The position numbers and the translations under genes were made by a program. Below, piece by piece: positions 54,915-63,374 of a stretch of 64,000 bases of DNA (the stretch's first letter is position 1; the number at the start of each line of letters is the position of its first letter). Source of the stretch: an uncultured Christensenella sp. (lineage in GTDB: Bacteria > Bacillota > Clostridia > Christensenellales > UBA3700). The notes under the pieces are model-generated. The model was not told the DNA's origin. It saw nothing but the letters and a program-made list of their open reading frames with translations, and made no database searches. The DNA is taken from contig CAJTNA010000004.1 in NCBI GenBank assembly GCA_910577845.1, positions 1-64,000 on the forward strand, given 5' to 3'.

Positions 54915-55306
54915 TTTATTTATTTGTTATTCAATTAAAGTTTATGTAAATAATAATTGATAAATAAATAATTTATTAGCGAATAAAAGCTATATTTATT
55001 TTAAGTAAATTATATATGCCAAATCTATAATTTGTTTTGATTGTGTCAATAACAAATTGCGAGTTAAATATAAAAAGTAATAAAATAAATTAATGATAAA
55101 ATAAAATGATATAAATATTTAATATAATTATAAAAGTAAGAAAGAATTGTTTAATTAATATAATAGCATTGAGGTCAGTTTTGCAAAACGCAAAATTTGG
55201 TTTTGTAAGTGTTTGCTCAAGCAGTTCAAAATTAATATCACTTAAGATATAATTAAATTTTTAAAGTATATATGGAATAAAATATTTATATATTTGTTGG
55301 AGTTGT
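54915..55306. other. AT-rich intergenic region between queA and tgt
   Basis: 392 bp, very AT-rich, no gene. A GC-richer patch at 55165-55240 (GAGGTCAGTTTTGCAAAACGCAAAATTTGG) contains short inverted elements but matches no RNA class I know. Confidence 0.45.
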
Positions 55307-56428
55307 ATGTTTAAATATGAAGTTGTAAAAGTTTGCAAGCAATCTGGTGCGAGAATTGGTAAACTTACTACACCTCACGGTGTGGTAGAAACACCAGTTT
55401 TTATGCCAGTAGGAACAAATGCTACAGTTAAATCCCTAACCCCCAAAGTGCTTGAAGAAATTGGCTCAAGTATAATATTAAGTAATACTTACCATTTATA
55501 TTTAAGACCAGGTCACGAGATTGTAGCAAAAGCAGGTGGGTTACATAAATTTATGCATTGGGACAAGCCTATATTGACTGATAGTGGTGGGTTTCAAGTT
55601 TTTTCGCTTAGCGATATGAGAAAAATAAATGATGAGAGAGTTACATTTAAAAGCCATTTAGATGGTTCATCTCACGTATTTACGCCTGAAAAAGCGGTGG
55701 ATATTCAGCAAGCTTTAGGTAGTGATATTATGATGGCATTTGACCAATGCACTGGTGCCGGAACAAGCAAAAGTGAAGCAAGGCGTGCGTTGGAACGTAC
55801 TATGAATTGGCTTGATAGATGCTACAAGCATAAGACAAGAGAGGACCAGTTGCTATTTCCTATAGTTCAAGGTAATATGTATAAAGATTTACGTAGAGAG
55901 TCTTTGGAAAGAATTTTGCCTTATGCAGAGTGTGGGTTTTCAATAGGCGGTTTGTCTGTTGGCGAACCAAAACCAATTATGTATGAAATGCTTGATGAAT
56001 TAAAACCACTTTATCCGCAAAATATGCCAAGGTATCTTATGGGAGTTGGCAGTCCTGATTGTTTGGTTGAGGGGATTATGCGTGGTATTGATATGTTTGA
56101 CTGCGTACTTCCTACAAGAATGGCAAGAAATGGTGCGGTATTTACAAGGCTTGGTAATTTGACAATAAAAAATGCTAAATTTAAGGAAGATTTTTCACCT
56201 ATTGATTCAGAATGTGATTGTTACTGCTGTCGTAACTTTAGCAAAGCATATATAAGACATTTGTTAAACGCAGGTGAAATTCTGGGTGGTGAGTTGCTTT
56301 CAATACATAACCTAAGATTTTTGATTAAGTTAATGGAAGACATTAAACAAGCTATTTGGAACGATAATTTTGGCGATTTTTATCGAGATTTTACGGAAAA
56401 ATATAATTGGAATATAAAATCAAAGTAG
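55307..56428 (+). CDS. tgt: tRNA-guanine(34) transglycosylase
   Basis: Exchanges guanine 34 for preQ1 in GUN-anticodon tRNAs. Active-site Asp in LTDSGGFQVFSL (about residues 84-95), GGLSVGEP, second Asp in FDCVLPTRMARNG, and zinc ligands CDCYCCRNFSKAYIRHL near residue 305. Length 373 is typical. The canonical queA-tgt-yajC order is kept. Confidence 0.96.
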   Translation: MFKYEVVKVCKQSGARIGKLTTPHGVVETPVFMPVGTNATVKSLTPKVLEEIGSSIILSNTYHLYLRPGHEIVAKAGGLHKFMHWDKPILTDSGGFQVFSLSDMRKINDERVTFKSHLDGSSHVFTPEKAVDIQQALGSDIMMAFDQCTGAGTSKSEARRALERTMNWLDRCYKHKTREDQLLFPIVQGNMYKDLRRESLERILPYAECGFSIGGLSVGEPKPIMYEMLDELKPLYPQNMPRYLMGVGSPDCLVEGIMRGIDMFDCVLPTRMARNGAVFTRLGNLTIKNAKFKEDFSPIDSECDCYCCRNFSKAYIRHLLNAGEILGGELLSIHNLRFLIKLMEDIKQAIWNDNFGDFYRDFTEKYNWNIKSK

Positions 56429-56571
56429 TTTTTTAATTTTTTGGCATTATTATATTGCTAAAATTTGTAAATTGTTGTATAATATTAAAAATAAGAGTGG
56501 AATGGAAAAGGCATTAGTTTAATTGCCATAAGTGTAACTCTAATTGTTAAATAAGATTTAAGGAGAATTAT

Positions 56572-57126
56572 ATGTTTAATTTATTATGTGCAGAAAGTGG
56601 CGTTAATACTTGGCTTATGCCTGTGATTTTGGTAGGTATGGTAGTACTTATGTTATTATTTACCTATTTTCCTCAAAGGAAAAAGAAAAAAGAGGCTCAA
56701 CAAATGATGGCTTCTGTAAGAGCTGGTAAAAAAGTTAAGACTATTGGTGGTTTTGTTGGTGAAATTGTAAGTATGGATGAAAAAAATGGTACAATGGAAT
56801 TGAATGTTGGTACTAAAGATTCACCAGTAATAGTTGTTTTGGATAAAGCTGCGATTTACACAGTACTTAATCCTGATGTGCCAGTGCAAAACCAAACTGA
56901 GGTTAAAGCTGACGAGGAAGTTGTACCAGTAGCAGTAACTGCAGACGATTTAGCTCAAGACGAAAAAGAGGCTACAAAAGCTGCTGAAAAGAAAGCTAAA
57001 AAGGAAGCTAAGAAAAACCAAAAGGCAGATAAAAACGCTCAAGATAATGTTGATACCACAACTGAAAATGCTGATACTGAGCAAGTGGTTCAAGATGCTA
57101 TTGTTGAGGAAAATAAGACTGAGTGA
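56572..57126 (+). CDS. yajC: Preprotein translocase accessory subunit YajC
   Basis: A small Sec accessory protein. One membrane helix at about residues 15-37, then the signature FPQRKKKKEAQQMMASVRAGKKVKTIGGFVG. At 184 residues it is about 80 residues longer than usual, because of an Ala/Lys/Asp/Glu-rich tail. secDF, which often follows yajC, is not here; an ankyrin-repeat cluster follows instead. Confidence 0.9.
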   Translation: MFNLLCAESGVNTWLMPVILVGMVVLMLLFTYFPQRKKKKEAQQMMASVRAGKKVKTIGGFVGEIVSMDEKNGTMELNVGTKDSPVIVVLDKAAIYTVLNPDVPVQNQTEVKADEEVVPVAVTADDLAQDEKEATKAAEKKAKKEAKKNQKADKNAQDNVDTTTENADTEQVVQDAIVEENKTE

Positions 57127-57270
57127 TATAAATTCAGTTTGTTTAAATACTTTTTAAGTAATGATAAAAATTATTATTTAACAATATTTTAATAAAGTAT
57201 AAAATATAAATAGTTGTATAATTTTTAAATTAAAATATATTGACATTCTATAAGTATATAGCAAGTTATC

Positions 57271-57300
57271 AAAAAGGCTCTTTAAAGAGCCTTTTGTTTT
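57271..57300 (+). terminator. Rho-independent terminator of tgt-yajC
   Basis: A 12-bp stem AAAAGGCTCTTT/AAAGAGCCTTTT (57272-57295), then GTTTTTA. Confidence 0.88.
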
Positions 57301-57332
57301 TATATTAGTAAAAATTAGCTACTAATTTAGTA

Positions 57333-57361
57333 TTGATTTTTTTTGCACAATGTGCTATAAT
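57333..57361 (+). promoter_or_regulatory. Sigma-A-type promoter of the ankyrin cluster
   Basis: TTGATT (57333-57338), a 17-bp spacer, TATAAT (57356-57361), about 30 bp before the ATG. Confidence 0.7.
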
Positions 57362-57390
57362 AGTTCTAATAAATTACTTTGGAGATAATT

Positions 57391-58641
57391 ATGGATAGAG
57401 ATTTATTATATAGAGTTAAAGAGGTATTTTTTAGAGAGCAACCTATACAAGACGCTATAGATATTTTAAATGAAAATATTGATAAAATAGATTTTGATGA
57501 TGAGGATGATGTTAAAGAGATAAATGAACTTGTTCGCTCCTCACTAACTTTTAATGAAAAGAATGATGATGGTATCGAATTAGTTAAATTTTTAATATCA
57601 AAAGGCTATGATATTAATTTTAAGTTTTCCAAAAAAGAGTGCCTTATACTTAACCTTGCAGAATCAACAATAAGACCTGCATTATTTCAACAACTAATTG
57701 ATTTAGGTGCGGATGTATATTCTGAAACTACAATTGGCGGTAATGTGCTTACACGTTCAGCTGAAAAAGTTGTAGATACTTGGGGAATGCGAGACAAGGA
57801 TATCAATGAAAGATTACCTATTTACATTGCGGAAAATTTTGATTTGTCACAATTAGACCATCCAAGTGAAACAGGTATTACACCTTTGATGTATGCAATA
57901 ATGAAAAATAAAATGAACTTAGCTAAAAAACTTATTTCGCTTGGTTCAGATGTAAATATGACTGGTGGTCAAGCACAAGGCGGATATAGTTATTGGATGA
58001 ATATCTATGGTGTGTCACCACTTGCAATAGCTTGTCGTGAGGGCAACTTAGAGGCTGCAAAATTGCTTATTGAGGCTGGGGCAGATGACACTTTGTGTGA
58101 TGCTGATGGTACCCCAACAATGTTTGCACTTTTGTATAATACATTCAGATACAACGAAATGGTTGTGCCTATGCAAATTGAGATTGGGAAAAGAAAGGGT
58201 GAAATTGTTAAATTGCTTAAGGACCCAAACTTTACTGATTCTCAAGGTAACACTTTGCTTATGAAATCAATGTGGAGATATGGTTATTCTAAAGATAAGC
58301 AAATTTCACCATTCAATAATGAGGAGATTATGAGAGCCTTGTTAGAGCGTGGTGTAAATGTTAATGTATCTAACAACCTTGGTAAAACTGCATTGCATTA
58401 TTCTGCAGAGTATTTTGATTGTATGGTAAAGGAATTGATAGTAGCTGGTGCGGATATCAATGCACAAGATAACCAAGGCAATACTGCATTAATCATTACT
58501 TGTAAAAATCGTAGTGAAAAGATTGCAAAACTGCTTTTGCGTAAAGGTGCAGATTTTAACATTAAAAATGCTGACGGAAAGTCTGCTATGGACATTGTTG
58601 CAGAAAATGGTTTGACAGATGTGCTTGAGCTAATGATATAG
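57391..58641 (+). CDS. Ankyrin-repeat protein 1
   Basis: 416 residues, no signal peptide. An N-terminal region of about 55 residues with no known domain is followed by ankyrin repeats at about residues 55-105, 155-185 (GITPLMYAIMKNKMNLAKKLIS), 205-235 (SPLAIACREGNLEAAKLLIEAGAD) and 310-416 (GKTALHYSAEYFDCMVKELIVAGADINAQD, then two more). Repeats are separated by non-ankyrin inserts. Probably an intracellular protein-binding scaffold. I start at ATG 57391, after GGAG at 57380-57383. Start of a three-gene cluster. Confidence 0.82.
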   Translation: MDRDLLYRVKEVFFREQPIQDAIDILNENIDKIDFDDEDDVKEINELVRSSLTFNEKNDDGIELVKFLISKGYDINFKFSKKECLILNLAESTIRPALFQQLIDLGADVYSETTIGGNVLTRSAEKVVDTWGMRDKDINERLPIYIAENFDLSQLDHPSETGITPLMYAIMKNKMNLAKKLISLGSDVNMTGGQAQGGYSYWMNIYGVSPLAIACREGNLEAAKLLIEAGADDTLCDADGTPTMFALLYNTFRYNEMVVPMQIEIGKRKGEIVKLLKDPNFTDSQGNTLLMKSMWRYGYSKDKQISPFNNEEIMRALLERGVNVNVSNNLGKTALHYSAEYFDCMVKELIVAGADINAQDNQGNTALIITCKNRSEKIAKLLLRKGADFNIKNADGKSAMDIVAENGLTDVLELMI

Positions 58642-58766
58642 AATATGTTAAGCAAAAATATATAGGAATTGTTTAACATTATTCAAATTAACAATACGCA
58701 GTGGCATTTGAAAGTAGCTGTTGTTAATTCAAATTGCTATTTGTAATTTGAGCTAGAGGGTATAGT

Positions 58767-59222
58767 ATGGAGTTTTTAGGAAAAAGTACAAAAGTTGAAG
58801 ACACAGATTCAGAAATTTCTTTATATAGGGCTTTGGCAATTGGTGATTTGCCGTTAGCATATATAATATCTAAAGATATAAAAACTACTAAACCAGCAGT
58901 TTCGTTTAATCAAGGTTTGTGTTTATATCTTTTGGGAGAATATGAAAGGGCTTTGGTAGAACTAAAACGTAGCGAACAAGGCTATTCTAATTGTGCAGAA
59001 TATGATATTGCTGATAGACGATTATTTATGAAAGCAATAGAGGTAGTTGGAGATAGTGTAAAGTTTTTACCGCTTGATAGTGAAGCACCTAAGCGTTGCG
59101 GTCGTTATGCACTTATTCGCACAAGATGGCTAACTGCTTTATGTTTGATTAAACTAGGTCGTGAGAGTGAGGCAATGCCAATTATAAGATTTTTATCACA
59201 ATATAATATTAAGGAGATATAA
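58767..59222 (+). CDS. Unknown protein with one TPR-like motif
   Basis: 151 residues, no signal peptide. A helical pair near residues 50-75 (VSFNQGLCLYLLGEYERALVELKRSE) resembles a single tetratricopeptide unit; another near residues 118-145 (ALIRTRWLTALCLIKLGRESEAMPIIRFL) is similar. It lies 2 bp before the second ankyrin gene, so the two are co-translated. Function unknown; it may bind its ankyrin neighbours. Confidence 0.7.
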   Translation: MEFLGKSTKVEDTDSEISLYRALAIGDLPLAYIISKDIKTTKPAVSFNQGLCLYLLGEYERALVELKRSEQGYSNCAEYDIADRRLFMKAIEVVGDSVKFLPLDSEAPKRCGRYALIRTRWLTALCLIKLGRESEAMPIIRFLSQYNIKEI

Positions 59223-59224
59223 TT

Positions 59225-60205
59225 ATGCAACTGGATAATATGCTTTTACAAGCTTGTAAAAATAATCAAAAAACTGTTGTTCAAATGTTTTTAAAACGTG
59301 GTGACATTAATGTGAACAAACGTGACGAATCGGGTAATACACCTTTGATATACTCTTGTATGAAAAACGCAAGGGAACTTGTCAAAATGCTACTTGATAG
59401 CGGTGCTGATGCGAATTTGTCAAATGTCGCAACTCGATACCCACTGCACTTTGCTGCTCAAACGGGTAATTATGAAATTTTATCTTTATTAGTAGGTGCT
59501 GGTGCAGATGTAAACTGCACAGATAAAGAGGGTGTAACACCTCTAATGTTACTTGCACAAAACGGAAAGACAGACACTGCTTTAAAATTTTTAAAGTTTG
59601 ACGGTGTTGATGTATCTTTAAAAGATAATAACAATAATAAGGCAATTGATTACGCAACTGTTGCAGGCTTGAGGGAATTGGTTAAAGCATTGTCTAGTAA
59701 TATTGAGGAGCATACAGATGCAAATGGCAATACTACTTTGCACCACGCTTGTTGGAATGACCAAGTTGAAGTTGTTAAGGTGCTTGTTGACAATGGTGCA
59801 GAGGTTGATAAGGTTAATGATGATGGAGAAACTGCATTGTTCCTTGCAGTTCGTAGAGCTAACCTTGTTACTACAGAAAAGCTACTTTCAGCTGGTGCAA
59901 AAACAGATATTTCTAATCTTGATGGCGTAATGCCTATACATATTGCGGCGGATAGTGGTGAGCAATTTATTGGTGTTGCGTTGATTAATGCTGGTGCAGA
60001 TATAAATGCAAAAACTTCTGATGGTTACACCTCACTTATTTTGGCGGCACGTAATGGTAGAAATGACTTTACAGCAATGCTTATTGAAAAAGGTGCAGAT
60101 GTAAATGCAGTTGATAATGAACAACATAGTGCATTGTACTATGCATCTGAGGCTGGATTCACTGAAATTGTGGAACAACTTTTAATGGCTGGTGCAATGA
60201 ACTGA
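59225..60205 (+). CDS. Ankyrin-repeat protein 2
   Basis: 326 residues built almost entirely of about nine ankyrin repeats, e.g. GNTPLIYSCMKNARELVKMLLDSGADANL, GVTPLMLLAQNGKTDTALKFL, GNTTLHHACWNDQVEVVKVLVDNGAEVDK and GYTSLILAARNGRNDFTAMLIEKGADVNA. No signal peptide, catalytic domain or membrane helix. It shares repeat consensus with protein 1 but is more regular. A terminator follows directly. Confidence 0.85.
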   Translation: MQLDNMLLQACKNNQKTVVQMFLKRGDINVNKRDESGNTPLIYSCMKNARELVKMLLDSGADANLSNVATRYPLHFAAQTGNYEILSLLVGAGADVNCTDKEGVTPLMLLAQNGKTDTALKFLKFDGVDVSLKDNNNNKAIDYATVAGLRELVKALSSNIEEHTDANGNTTLHHACWNDQVEVVKVLVDNGAEVDKVNDDGETALFLAVRRANLVTTEKLLSAGAKTDISNLDGVMPIHIAADSGEQFIGVALINAGADINAKTSDGYTSLILAARNGRNDFTAMLIEKGADVNAVDNEQHSALYYASEAGFTEIVEQLLMAGAMN

Positions 60206-60236
60206 TAATTAAAATTGCTACAAATTTATAGATAAT

Positions 60237-60270
60237 AAGTATCCCAAAATATCATTTTGGGATACTTATT
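60237..60270 (+). terminator. Rho-independent terminator of the ankyrin cluster
   Basis: A 14-bp stem AAGTATCCCAAAAT/ATTTTGGGATACTT around loop ATC, with a T-rich tail. Confidence 0.88.
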
Positions 60271-60327
60271 TTAAATTTTTAACTCTTGCTTTATTCTCAT
60301 CACGTAAAGTTTTAATAGTACAAATAT

Positions 60328-60558
60328 TTGTTTGGATTCTTTGTAATTAGCGATATATCTAAAGAAATTTCTTCTGTAGTACAACGAGTTTCAACAATGG
60401 CTAACAATGCTTATGATGAAAGAGTCAACTATATACTTTCAAATTTAGCAGTATTTGCTGTTGATTTATCAATTCTGATAGATAATTCTCTTGCTGAAAA
60501 GCCAGCTATTGTCCTTATTATTCTAAGCTTTTCATATAGAATTTTTGATTTGGAGTAA
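60328..60558 (+). CDS. Small hypothetical protein or gene remnant
   Basis: A 76-codon frame with TTG start and no RBS. Codon use looks coding-like (SVVQRVSTMANNAYDERVNYILSNLAVFAVDLSIL). It lies between two terminators and no promoter is clear, so it is more likely the tail of a decayed gene than a working one. No family recognised. Confidence 0.3.
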   Translation: MFGFFVISDISKEISSVVQRVSTMANNAYDERVNYILSNLAVFAVDLSILIDNSLAEKPAIVLIILSFSYRIFDLE

Positions 60559-60587
60559 CATTTTTTATTTTTAACTTTTTAAAAAGT

Positions 60588-60622
60588 AGCTAGCTCATAA
60601 CTAAAGAGCTAGCTTGCTTTTT
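60588..60622. terminator. Bidirectional terminator
   Basis: A perfect 9-bp stem AGCTAGCTC/GAGCTAGCT (60588-60596 with 60606-60614) flanked by A- and T-runs, between convergent genes. Confidence 0.8.
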
Positions 60623-60631
60623 ATTTGTAAT

Positions 60632-62056
60632 TTATAAGTTTATTACATTGTAGCCGTCATTATAAGGCAAGTTGTTTGCAAGCTTAATTGTGCTACCAGA
60701 ACGTTTGTGAGTGAATTTGATTTTAATCTCTTTTACATTTTCATTTATTGTAATTATTTGTTGCTCAAACATATACAAAGCTTTTTGTGGTATGTCAATT
60801 TTTTTGCCATCAGCAATAATTTCAAGTTCATATTCAAGAGGTGATGCAAAACCAAAATTGTTAATCATAAATGAGGTTTGATTATTACTTGTAAGTAAGT
60901 TGCTAACACCTAGGTTATATCCTAGATGGAATTGTAAATATTTATAAATTGAAATTTTATCCTCATTATCAAGCATAGCAGGTGAGTATGGCAAGTTGTT
61001 TTTCTCAAGTTCCGCTTTTGTTAAATATTCTGTCTTCCATTTCTCCAAATGATAAGTTGTGCCTTGTGCATCTGACCTATGTTCTTTATAGTTGTGAGTT
61101 ATACTTAGTGTAGTTAAGCCATATCCAACAACTTGTTTTACAAAACCTAAACCATCTATAGGAAAATGTTTGTCATTTTCCTTATAGTCACCCCAAGGCA
61201 TTTCTCCGTCTGCAATAGTGTGTTTATTTTTATTTAGTAAATCTTTGTATTGTGGGTCTTTCCAACTCATCATTCCCCACTCGTGGTCCTGACCAACTAA
61301 AAAGTCATCGTGTACGGAAATTCTACTTTCAAATTGTTTAGGGACTTGCGACAAGATATCAGGTGTTCTTACCATAATATAAATATCCTCTGGAATAATG
61401 TTGCAAAGCTTTGTAATAAGTTTTCTTATGTTATGGTTGTACCAATAACCGTGTCCTTCACCCCACAAACCAATTAAACCGAATTGCATTGCATAAACAA
61501 CATCATTAAATAGTTCAGTATTGTCATTAATAAATTTACCAATTTGGTCTAGATGTTTAATAATTTGAGCGTCTTTTGCATCTGTGTTAATTTTATCCTC
61601 AAACATATATGCAAATCTCAAAAGTACTTTAACATTTTTACTTTTTAAAATCTCAAAGTAATTTTTAATAAGATTTATTGCATTTGCATCTAAATCTTTA
61701 TCACGATATTCAGTAAGATAAATATAACATTGAAGTATTTTTATATCGTCTTCGCTGTATAAAGTTAATTGTTCCTCAATATGTTCTATGTAAGTCTTCT
61801 CACTTGTAGGGTAAGATTTTTCAGTGCCTAAAGTATAAGCTACCTCACCACGAAAACCTCTGTCCTCATTTGCAAGTAAACTCCTATCCAATCCGCTTAA
61901 ACTTAAATTGTTTATAATTGTATAATCAAACTTTGACTTAGTTGCTGGATATTTTTCAATATTATATTTATTACTTGTACAACCAACTAAAAATATAGGT
62001 GTTGCAATAACTAGTGCTACTAAAAGTGAAATGATAACAACTAAATAACTTTTCAT
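60632..62056 (-). CDS. DUF4874/DUF4832 lipoprotein, probable glycan-related
   Basis: A 474-residue exported lipoprotein with lipobox LVGC (Cys about residue 26). The N-terminal half matches the DUF4874 pattern: NEDRGFRGEV (family NPERGF) near residue 63, then ILQCYIYL, VLLRFAYMF and GLIGLWGEGHGYW near residue 200, which recall a glycoside-hydrolase-like TIM barrel. The C-terminal half (about residues 335-474) is DUF4832-like and beta-rich. No activity is proven for these families; a carbohydrate-active role is an inference from fold and export. Confidence 0.75.
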   Translation of the reverse strand: MKSYLVVIISLLVALVIATPIFLVGCTSNKYNIEKYPATKSKFDYTIINNLSLSGLDRSLLANEDRGFRGEVAYTLGTEKSYPTSEKTYIEHIEEQLTLYSEDDIKILQCYIYLTEYRDKDLDANAINLIKNYFEILKSKNVKVLLRFAYMFEDKINTDAKDAQIIKHLDQIGKFINDNTELFNDVVYAMQFGLIGLWGEGHGYWYNHNIRKLITKLCNIIPEDIYIMVRTPDILSQVPKQFESRISVHDDFLVGQDHEWGMMSWKDPQYKDLLNKNKHTIADGEMPWGDYKENDKHFPIDGLGFVKQVVGYGLTTLSITHNYKEHRSDAQGTTYHLEKWKTEYLTKAELEKNNLPYSPAMLDNEDKISIYKYLQFHLGYNLGVSNLLTSNNQTSFMINNFGFASPLEYELEIIADGKKIDIPQKALYMFEQQIITINENVKEIKIKFTHKRSGSTIKLANNLPYNDGYNVINL

Positions 62057-62192
62057 AAAAAAACTTCCATATATAAATTCATTGTTATAAGTTTATCATA
62101 AATTTATACTTTAGTCAATAGTCTGCTAATTTTTAGGCACGATAGGTAGATATTGCTAATTATTTTTACAAGTGCAAGTTATAAAAAAATGT

Positions 62193-62218
62193 ATTAGTGT
62201 CGATTTTTGTCGACTAAT
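62193..62218. other. Hairpin between divergent genes
   Basis: ATTAGT-G-TCGA pairs with TCGACTAAT (62192-62217). It also carries a weak variant (ACAAAAATCGACACTAA on the - strand) of the recurring 17-mer. Confidence 0.4.
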
Positions 62219-62273
62219 CTTTTTTGTCAAGAAAAATTGTCTACAAGTTGTGGAAAAATATTTACAAATTGCC

Positions 62274-62302
62274 TTGACAACACACTTTTTATTATGTATA
62301 AT
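62274..62302 (+). promoter_or_regulatory. Sigma-A promoter of the XRE gene
   Basis: Perfect TTGACA (62274-62279), a 17-bp spacer, perfect TATAAT (62297-62302). A consensus promoter in front of a regulator gene. Confidence 0.88.
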
Positions 62303-62327
62303 TATATAGCATTCAAAAGAGGTAATT

Positions 62328-63164
62328 ATGTTAAAATTTGCAGAAAATCTAAGATATTATAGAAAATCTATTTCAGTTACACAATCAGCGTTTGCTGATA
62401 TTCTTAATGAAAAACTTAAGGATATGGGACTTACTATAGATTATAATAATAAAAGCATAAGTATGTGGGAAAAAGGGGATAGATTTCCAGACAGCCCACT
62501 TGTTTGGATTGCTCTTGCAAATATAATGAATGTTAGCCTTGACCAAATGATGTTAGAAGATATTGCTTATATCGGAAAGGTAGCTGTAGATAGTACAGAT
62601 GATTTGAAAACTGAGCTTTGCAATAGTTATATGAAAGACGCTTGTATTGGTGATTATACTAAGTTTAGCTCAAGTCAAGTTGTTATGGATATTGACGAAC
62701 ATTTGGGTGGTGATTTATATCACGGTATGTTTTATGTGCTTAGCAGTGTTAAATCTGGCAATGGTTATCACCAAAAATATAACATTGAAAATGGAAAATT
62801 AACATCAGAGTATATCAAAAATCTAAGACGTGTACAATTTTGTAATGAAAGGAATTTTGTAAGCGATATTATTGCGAATGGTGGTAGTAAAGGTGTGTTT
62901 ACACAAGACAGAATCTCTAGTGTGTGGGAAGGCTTTTTTGAATGTCTTGGCAGTGTAGAAGAATATAATACTAGATGTATGTATGATGAGGATAAAAATC
63001 ACATTCTAACTATTGTGGAATATAATACTCATATCACAAAAGAAGATTTTGCAAGTGTATTGAAAGTAGATGGCTTAGAGCTTGAAAAAGAAATTTATAA
63101 CACAATGGTACGTAACAAAAAGTTCTATCTTGGTGTAAGAATGACAAGGGAGCTTATTAAATAA
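62328..63164 (+). CDS. XRE-family regulator with uncharacterised C-terminal domain
   Basis: 278 residues. Residues 6-70 are a Cro/CI helix-turn-helix with an insert (NLRYYRKSISVTQSAFADILN ... YNNKSISMWEKGDRFPDSPLVWIALANIMNVSLDQM). The C-terminal 200 residues (DYTKFSSSQVVMDIDEHLGGDLYHGMFYVLS, ending in FYLGVRMTRELIK) belong to no family I recognise and may be a ligand-binding or dimerisation domain. A perfect-consensus promoter suggests strong expression unless repressed. Monocistronic. Confidence 0.72.
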   Translation: MLKFAENLRYYRKSISVTQSAFADILNEKLKDMGLTIDYNNKSISMWEKGDRFPDSPLVWIALANIMNVSLDQMMLEDIAYIGKVAVDSTDDLKTELCNSYMKDACIGDYTKFSSSQVVMDIDEHLGGDLYHGMFYVLSSVKSGNGYHQKYNIENGKLTSEYIKNLRRVQFCNERNFVSDIIANGGSKGVFTQDRISSVWEGFFECLGSVEEYNTRCMYDEDKNHILTIVEYNTHITKEDFASVLKVDGLELEKEIYNTMVRNKKFYLGVRMTRELIK

Positions 63165-63182
63165 AAATTTAATTAAATATTT

Positions 63183-63210
63183 AAAAGTAGCACTTAGGTG
63201 CTACTTTTTT
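63183..63210 (+). terminator. Rho-independent terminator
   Basis: AAAAGTAGCAC/GTGCTACTTTT (63183-63193 with 63198-63208), loop TTAG, T-run. Confidence 0.9.
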
Positions 63211-63374
63211 AATTAAATGTAGTTTTATTCTATTGTTTTAATCTTTTTTACAATATTTAGAATTATTGTTAATAAGCAGTGATTTTTTTGCCTATGATTA
63301 TTGACAAATTATGTGTAATTGGTTTATAATTATTACAAATAAAGTGAAAAAATCATTGATAAAATGGTGTAAAA

